Below the pieces are notes generated by a model, which saw nothing but the letters and a program-made list of their open reading frames with translations, ran no database searches and was not told the DNA's origin. A program made the translations under genes and the position numbers. A DNA stretch of 64,000 nt. Origin: Arachis hypogaea (taxonomy: Eukaryota > Streptophyta > Magnoliopsida > Fabales > Fabaceae). The stretch spans positions 71,177,772 through 71,241,771 of the forward strand of contig NC_092051.1 in assembly GCF_003086295.3 (NCBI RefSeq), read 5' to 3'. Shown here one piece after another: positions 58,184-64,000 of the stretch; within the stretch, counting starts at the first letter, position 1; every line of letters begins with the position of its first letter.

Positions 58184-58537
58184 TTATGGTGGTTGATGAT
58201 TGTAGTGCCTCAACTTGTCCCCCCTGACTGTGATCCTCCTCTTTGTTCCTTGATGTTCAATTGCAGCATGTTCTAATGAAAGTATATTGCTGACAGTGTA
58301 GTAGTCATCAGTCTGTTGGTTTGTTCCCAGTTGTTGGTAGATCAATTGCACTTTATCAGCTTTAGACAGCCCTTCTGTTGGAATCTTTCTGTTCTTCCAA
58401 CCCCTTTTTGTTTTGTTCTTGTGTTTCTTCCTTCCTTTTGTTGACCTTTCTTCTTTGGCCGTAGGTTTACCTTGGAGATTTCTCTTCTTAGTGGCTAACA
58501 CTACAATGTCCTCTTGAACTTCTTCATTATTTTGCAT
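58184..58537 (-). pseudogene. Unrecognised basic ORF of element 2
   Basis: 117 codons from ATG at 58537. The N-terminal half is very basic (KKHKNKTKRGWKNRK). The C-terminal half has KADKVQLIYQQLG, YYTVSNILSLEHAAIEHQG and RRITVRGDKLRHY, a beta-rich pattern loosely like the end of integrase C-terminal regions (short strands before a K-H-Y ending), but I do not assign it. The frame stays open upstream of the ATG past the protease stop at 58570, so it was probably continuous with a longer polyprotein, and a frameshift near 58600 separates it from the protease frame. It may be what is left of the far end of pol after deletion of RT, RNase H and integrase. Confidence 0.55.
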
Positions 58538-58569
58538 AGATTCTTTCCTTCTTTGATTTGTTAAATCAT

Positions 58570-60061
58570 TTATCTCTTGTTTGGGAGGGCAGCTGTTGTC
58601 TGTCTTGTTGATCTCCTCCTTCCATTGTAGATTTTCTTATTTTCTGTACCATCCTTCTTTTTATAATTGAACTGTGCTTCTGGTAGTAAACTTAGAGTGA
58701 TACTCTCATCATGCATCCTGAGGATTAATTCTCCTTGTTCTACATCTATGATGGCTCTTGCAGTAGCTAAAAATGACCTTCCCAAGATGATTGAATTATT
58801 TTTTTCTTCTTCAGTGCTCAGTATTACAAAATCCGCAGGGAAAATGAACTTGTCAACCTTAACTAAAAGGTTTTCAATCACTCCTTTGGGATGTACTACT
58901 GACTGATCCACTAATTCCAAGGACATCTGTATTGGTTTCACCTTCCCTATGCCAAGCTTTTTCACTAAAGATGATGGAATTAGATTTATGCTTGCTCCTA
59001 AGTCACACATCCCCTTGTTGATAAATAGACTTCCAATGGTGCAAGGTAGGAAGAAACTTCCAGGATCTTCCAGCTTGGGAGGGAGTCCTTTTCTGATGAG
59101 CGCATTACATTCTTCAGTGAGAAGCACAGTTTCCTTCTCCAGCCAACTTCTTTTCTTATTAATGAGTTCCTTCAAGAACTTGGCATATAAGGGCATCTGT
59201 TCCAATGCTTCAGCTAGGGGAATGTTGATTTCCAGCTTCTTGAAAGTTTCCAGGAACTTGCGGAAGTGTTGATCCTTGGTTTCTTTGTTGAACCTCTGAG
59301 GGTATGGTAGTGGAGGTGTAATGATCTTTACCCCTTGCTGCTGTCCTTGAATTACTTCCTTTGAATTATGTGGCTGATTGTCTTTCTCTTTGAGTTTCTC
59401 TGGGACATTTCTTCTTGTTGTCATGTCCTCATTGCTAGCTTCCCCTTTCTCTGATGGTTCTTTGTTGCTATCCAAAGGCTTCTTGGTTACCTCCTTGTTG
59501 TTGTCTATCAATGTTTTTCCACTCCGTAATTGTATAGCTTTGCATTCTTCTTTAGGATTTGGAATTGTGTCACTTGGCAGGGAACTTGATGGTCTCTCAA
59601 CAGAAATCTGCTTGGAGATTTGCCCAATCTGTCTCTCTAGGTTCTTCATGGAAGCTTCATGGTTCTTGGTTGTCATTTCTTGGTGTTTCCACATTTTGTC
59701 TATCAAGGTTTCCAAGTTAGTGAGTCTTTGAGATTCAGATGATGCTTGTGGTGGGTTGTGAGATGTGGTTGGTGGATGATGGGCATTTTGATTGGTGGGT
59801 TGGTTATTAGATTGGTAATGGTTGGGATTGGGGTAGTTGTTTTGAGGTTTTCTGTAAGGGTTTTGGTTAGTTTGCTGCTGGTTGTGGTTTTGGTTGTTTC
59901 TGGAAGTGTTTTGGTTTGAGTTCCTCTGCCATGGTTGTTGGTTCTGGTTGTGATTATCTCCCTATCTGAGGTTTGGGTGGTTCTTCCAGGATGGATTGTA
60001 TGTGTCACCATACACTTCATTCTGTCCAGAATTTTGGTTTTGTGCATGTACTGGACTTGTT
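58570..60061 (-). pseudogene. Gag C-terminal tail and aspartic protease, element 2
   Basis: In this frame the tail starts just after a frameshift at about 60061, reads YNPSWKNHPNLR, meets a TAG at 59962-59964, then stays open for about 464 codons to 58570: an Asn/Gln/Pro-rich stretch, METLIDKMWK-like coiled coil (NLERQIGQI), a Lys/Glu linker, LEINIPLAEALEQMP and a retropepsin-like domain. Counted from the TTG at 59715, the active-site motif CDLGAS is at residues 237-242 and the second motif IILGRSFL at 309-316. This protease cleaves the Gag-Pol polyprotein. The usual D-T/S-G is D-L-G here, as often seen in Athila-type elements. No RT follows. A long ORF of this kind in a non-autonomous element suggests recent loss of function or retained use. 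Confidence 0.82.
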
Positions 60062-60137
60062 CTTGCTGCTGCTCCTCTTGAGTTTCTTCATTTTGCACCC
60101 GTGTGGATGATGGTTGGCTTGTGTTAACTGCTGCAAC

Positions 60138-61100
60138 CTAGAGGCTATCAATCCTCTTGGCCATTTGCTCAAATTGTTGTTGTATTTGCTGCTGCATCAT
60201 CTTGTTTTGAGCCAAGATTGAGTCTACTCCTTCTAACTCCATTACTCCTCTCCTTTGTGATGGTTGGCGGTTTCTTTGATGAGCAAAGAAATATTGATTG
60301 TTGGCCACCATGTCCACAAGATTCTGGGCTTCCTCAGCAGTTTTCATTAGTTGTAGTAAACCTCCAGCAGAATGATCTAATGCCTCTTGAGATTTCAATG
60401 TCAGACCTTCATAGAAATTTTGCAGCACGTCCCATTCATTGAACATCTCTGGAGGACACTTTCTGATTAAGGCTTTGTACCTCTCCCATGCTTCATACAA
60501 GGATTCGGCATCTAATTGTGTAAATGTCTGCACCTCGGTTTTCAGCCTGATGACTCTTTGAGGTGGATAGAATTTGGCTAGAAATTTGGTCCCCAAATCA
60601 TCCCAACTAGTGATACTTCCTTGGGGAAAAGTTTCAAGCCATTGTGCGGCCTTGTCCCTTAATGAGAACGGGAACATCAGAAGCTTGTAGGTTTCAGGAT
60701 TCACGCCATTGGATTTGACAGTGTCACAAATCCTTAAGAAGGTGGATAGATGTTGATTTGGATCCTCCAATGGTCCTCCCCCAAATGAGCAGTTGTTTTG
60801 GACCAATGTGATGAGTTGTGGCTTCAGCTCAAAGTTATTTGCATTGACATTAGGGGTGAGAATGCTGCTCCCACAATGTCTAGCATTTGCAAAGGTATAG
60901 GAGGCCAGTACTCTCCTCAGCTGTGGGTTATTGTTAACCCCTCCTCCTGGATTAGATAGATCTCCTTCCATCTCGTGATATTCTTCCTCAGATTCTTCCT
61001 CTCCAACAATATTTTTCCCTCTTTCAGCTCTTCTTACCCTTCTAAGAGTTCTCTGGTCATTTTCAGATAAAACAGGAATGGATCTCCCTGTACCTGACAT
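60138..61100 (-). pseudogene. gag: Gag capsid region of element 2
   Basis: Retrotransposon Gag, the structural shell protein. The likely start is the ATG at 61100 (MSGTGRSIPVLSENDQ); the frame is open upstream to 61139 but that part is Cys/Trp/Phe-rich and leader-like. Acidic residues (EEESEEEYHE) follow at about 35-45, then the Retrotrans_gag-type core: FELKPQLITLVQ, DPNQHLSTFLRICDT, AAQWLETFPQGSITSWDDL and FLAKFYPPQR at about 150-182, YEAWERYKALIRKCP and NFYEGLTLKSQEALDHSAGG at about 200-248. It ends at a TAG (60138-60140). The same frame continues past it (VAAVNTSQPSS...QNEETQEEQQQE) until a one-base frameshift near 60061 puts the YNPSWKNHPNLR tail in the next frame. One stop and one frameshift therefore separate it from the protease frame. 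Confidence 0.85.
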
Positions 61101-61273
61101 ACAAACAAAACAAAAGAAACACCACCAGTAACACTTCAATCTATTGCTAGAATGAAGTTTAGTTTAAGCAAAATTTCAAACAGTTAGTGTGTCAGTCAAA
61201 AATTAGAAAAACAGAAAAGAAAAAGTGCTTGATCTAAACTACCACCTCACTTAATAATTGTCAATCTATTCAA

Positions 61274-61291
61274 TCCCCGGCAACGGTGCCA
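61274..61291 (-). other. Primer-binding site of element 2
   Basis: On the minus strand TGGCACCGTTGCCGGGGA begins six bases after the LTR end. It matches tRNA-Asp at 17 of 18 positions; element 1 has G where this has A at position 5. Confidence 0.85.
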
Positions 61292-61297
61292 AAAACT

Positions 61298-63137
61298 TGA
61301 TGTGCGGAAAACGATCCGACACAAAACTCATCGGCAAGTGCACCGGGTCGCATCAAGTAATAATAACTCACGTGAGTGAGGTCGATCCCACAGGGATTGA
61401 AGTATTGAGCAATTTTAGTTTAGTGGTTGATTTAGTCAAGCAAATCAAAAGTTGATTGAGTGATTTGTGATTACCAGAATTTAAATTGCATGGAAAATAA
61501 AGGGAGAGGGGTAGATTGCAGAAAATTAAAGAGCAAAGAAAGTAAATAAGCTGAATCTTAAAGTGCAAGTAATATAAATTGCAGAAACTTAGATCGCAAG
61601 AAATGTAAATTGCAGAATCTTAAAGTGCAAGAAATGTAAATGGCTTGAATTGTAAAGGGAATTAGGAATTGGATTTGCAGAAATTAAACAGAGAAAAGTA
61701 AATCTCAACAAGTAGATAAGTAAAAGAGGAATTAAAATGAAATGGATCTCAACTGGAAACGTAAATTGCTTGAAGAAGCGTTCAACAGAGAAATTAAAAT
61801 GAAAACTCTAGATCTCAGGACCCAAGAGACTAGATAACCAAGTCTAGATCTCAATACCTTCCTAGATCCAAATTGAGAATTCAATTGCAAGAAAAGTAAA
61901 GATCTAGCAGTAGAAGAAAAGAAGTGAAATCGCAAATTCTCAATGATGCAGTAAATCAAAACAGAGAGATCTCAAGGTGAGATTGAAATAGAATTCCTTC
62001 AATTCTTAACACTCAAGACTCAGACAAAGTGTGTAGAAAAGAAAACAAAAACAACCCAGAGGAAGAGAATTCAATTCTCCTTCCCAGGAACTCTCAAATT
62101 CTAAAAGCAACTACTAAGGTGAGCTCTCTACTGCAAGTATTGAAAATTCTAAAAAGGAAGCTCTCTGAAACTTCAAATCCTAAGCTATTTATACACTTTC
62201 TTCCCATGATCATTAAGCCTTGAATTGGGCCTTTAGTCTTGATGGAATTGGGTTGATAGTAGCCTCCGTTGATTGCTCTTGGTGTTGGGAAGAAATCCAT
62301 TAGTGAACCGGGCCATGAACCATTCACGTTTGAGCCAATGTTTGAGGCAAACGTTGACTCAAACGTCACTTGTGTCAAATTATGCAGCCAAGTCCATTTG
62401 CTGTCCTCCACGTTTGGCTCAACGTTTGAGGTCAAACGTGAGCTCAAACGTGGATCACCCCAGGCTCTCTTTTTGGCCAACGTTTGGCCCAACGTTTGAG
62501 GCAAACGTTGGCGCAAACGTGGCTCATCTAACTCATCAATCAGGGGTGCTCTTCCATGCTCTTTCTTGCCAAAATGTAGCCAACGTTTGACCTCACGTTT
62601 GAGGCAAACGTTGGCGCAAACGTTGCGCTTCCAGGAGTGCCATTTTTCTTCCTTTTAGGCGCCAACGTTTGAGGCAAACGTTGGCGCAAACGTTGCCTTC
62701 TAGGAGCTTCTTCTTCAGCCAACGTTTGCCTCAACGTTTGAGGTCAAATGTTGGCTCAAACGTTGGCTGTTCTCCAGGGAGTTCTTCATCTGCTACTCAC
62801 GTTTGAGTTGACGTTTGAGGCAAACGTCAGCTCAAACGTGAACTCCTCTTTTCAAGCTCATTCTTGCAACCTTCTTCCAAGCTTTATTCCTCCTGTCATC
62901 AATCAACAATTGTATCAAAGCTATGCCATAATCATGAGAGTTATCCTTCTTCTTGTCACACAAGCAATTGTGGCACAAAAACTCATGAAAATGCATCAAT
63001 TCATCCATGGTTGATTGAATCAAAGGAAAAATGAAATTCAATCCAATTAGCTTACTTGTGGCTTAAGAAAGTACATAAAACCAAATAAAAACAAAGGAAA
63101 AAGACTAGTGAAACTAGGCTAAGATGACTTGTCATCA
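61298..63137 (-). repeat. 5' LTR of element 2
   Basis: 1840 bp, TGATGTGCGG...TGTCATCA on the + strand. The conserved U5 block is at about 61333-61435, TATA at 62186-62193, and the U3 palindrome array at about 62323-62841. It is 91 bp shorter than the 3' LTR, explained by one palindromic unit and a 12-bp ACCTCACGTTTG piece absent here. Right flank TCCTC. Confidence 0.92.
62186..62193 (-). promoter_or_regulatory. TATA box of element 2 5' LTR
   Basis: TATAAATA on the minus strand in the shared GAAAGTGTATAAATAG context; would drive the genomic RNA of element 2. Confidence 0.72.
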
Positions 63138-63667
63138 TCCTCCTCGGGATAGCGTCATTTAAAGAACGAGTGTCAGCACAATGTAAAAAAAAAGGGGAAA
63201 AAACCGGAAAAAAAACTGTGAAAAAAACCGAAGGAGCTTACCAAAGATGAGGCCATTACGGCTCGCCTTTAGGTGTCCTCCTCGGGATAGCGTCCTTTAA
63301 AAAACGAGGGTCAGCACAACGTAAAAAAAAAAAAAAAAAAAAAAAAACCGGAGGAGCCTGCCGAAGATGAGGCCTTTACGGCTCGCGTTTAGGGGTCCTC
63401 CTCGGGATAGCGTCATTTAAAGAATGAGTGTCAGCACAACGTAAAAAAAAAAGGGAAAAAATCCGGAAAATAAAACTATGAAAAAAAATCGAAGGAGCTT
63501 ACCAAAGATGAGGCCATTACGGCTCGCCTTTATGTGTCCTCCTCGGGATAGCGTCATTTAAAAAACCAAGGTCAGCACAACGTATAAAAAAAAAAAAAAA
63601 GCCGGAGGAGCCTGCCGAAGATGAGGCCTTTACGGCTCGCGTTTAGGGGTCCTCCTCGGGATAGCGT
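63138..63667 (-). repeat. Inverted satellite array, block E
   Basis: About five monomers in the same minus orientation as block D, between element 2 and the next LTR; it begins with the right target-site duplication TCCTC (63138-63142). Confidence 0.93.
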
Positions 63668-64000
63668 TGATGAGTATTTTGGAGGAAAAATAATTTTCTC
63701 CCAAAACACACAAATCTAACCGGCAAGTGCACCGGGTCGCATCAAGTAATAAAAACTCACGGGAGTGAGGTCGATCCCATAGGGATTGATGGATCAAGCA
63801 ATTTTAGTGGGTGTTTAGTTTAGTCAAGCTGACATTTAGTGAATTGTGTGAAATGTAGCCAACAGAAAGTAAATTACAATGAATCTTAAAGATGCAGAAA
63901 GTAAAATTGCAAGTAAGTTAAAGAACAAGAAAGTAAAATAGCTGAAACTTAAATTGCAAGAAAAGTAAATTGCATGAAAAGTAAAGGGGCTGGGGTGTTG
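63668..64000 (-). mobile_element. Start of another minus-strand LTR, cut by the window edge
   Basis: At 63668 the satellite is broken inside GATAGCGT by TGATGAGTATTTTGG, the U5 end of an LTR on the minus strand. The conserved U5 block (CCGGCAAGTGCACCGGGTCG, GAGGTCGATCCCATAGGGATT) lies at about 63720-63815, followed by GTAAATTGCATG-type repeats. Whether it is a solo LTR or a full element cannot be seen. The terminal bases differ from element 2, so it is another family or subfamily. Confidence 0.85.

Larger units (their letters stand above)
50823..63137 (-). mobile_element. Element 2: 12.3-kb non-autonomous LTR retrotransposon with nested solo LTR
   Basis: On the minus strand: 5' LTR (61298-63137), tRNA-Asp-like PBS (61274-61291), gag (from 61100), gag tail and protease (to 58570), an unrecognised short frame (58184-58537), the CQASDNKRAL block, a non-coding spacer, a 'plant transposon protein'-like frame (57154-53776) broken by a nested solo LTR, a 1-kb non-coding stretch, and the 3' LTR (50823-52753). 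Perfect TCCTC duplications flank it. No reverse transcriptase, RNase H or integrase is visible between protease and 3' LTR. By eye its LTRs differ at about 1% of positions plus one repeat-unit indel. PBS, gag and protease fit the Athila/Tat group. Confidence 0.93.

Noticed and set aside
58667..59731. Plus-strand frames opposite the protease and gag genes (58667, 58949, 59378, 60218) and opposite the downstream ORF (53812-54877)
   Set aside because: Antisense shadows of the minus-strand coding frames.
59703..60098. 131-residue Thr-rich frame between gag and protease of element 2
   Set aside because: Out-of-frame reading of the gag tail after the frameshift near 60061; the homologous peptide (YNPSWKNHPNLR) is in the neighbouring frame.

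Overview
This is plant nuclear DNA, almost certainly heterochromatin. There is no conventional protein-coding gene, rRNA or tRNA gene. About 42.6 kb is one satellite family: a ~90-bp GC-balanced core followed by a T-rich spacer, giving units of roughly 105-130 bp and about 370-380 copies by estimate. The other ~21.4 kb is LTR-retrotransposon DNA inserted into the satellite. The primer-binding sites match the 3' end of plant tRNA-Asp, and the gag/protease relics are of the Ty3/gypsy Athila/Tat type, so the source is an angiosperm. The style of the LTRs (arrays of CAAACGTTGG-like palindromes) recalls legume genomes such as Arachis, but that is recollection and not proven here.

Layout: satellite on the + strand, 1-9253; a minus-strand solo LTR, 9254-11282; satellite, 11283-14115; a complete non-autonomous LTR element on the + strand, 14116-20799 (element 1); satellite, 20800 to about 46443, with a higher-order repeat of about 1.64 kb; a head-to-head inversion of the array at about 46431-46445; satellite on the - strand to 50822; a 12.3-kb non-autonomous element on the - strand, 50823-63137 (element 2), which carries a nested + strand solo LTR at 54960-56821; satellite, 63138-63667; and the start of another minus-strand LTR running off the window from 63668.

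Element 1 keeps only a collapsed gag frame with two in-frame TAG codons. Element 2 keeps gag and a retropepsin-type protease, then an unrecognised short frame, then a downstream frame resembling the 'putative plant transposon protein' family. That last frame is split by the nested solo LTR and by one TGA codon. Neither element has a recognisable reverse transcriptase, RNase H or integrase, so both would have depended on an autonomous partner.

The two elements share cis features more strongly than coding sequence: the tRNA-Asp PBS, a CQA-DNKRAL block containing a short hairpin whose stem covaries between the elements, a series of TTTGGTGT/ACACCAAA hairpins, a CTTGCTTG/CAAGCAAG hairpin where a polypurine tract would be expected, a palindromic LTR tip, and family-specific palindrome arrays upstream of the TATA box. 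The best leads are these conserved structures, the poly-T satellite with its higher-order organisation, and the inversion junction. No evidence of a new enzymatic or defence system was found.
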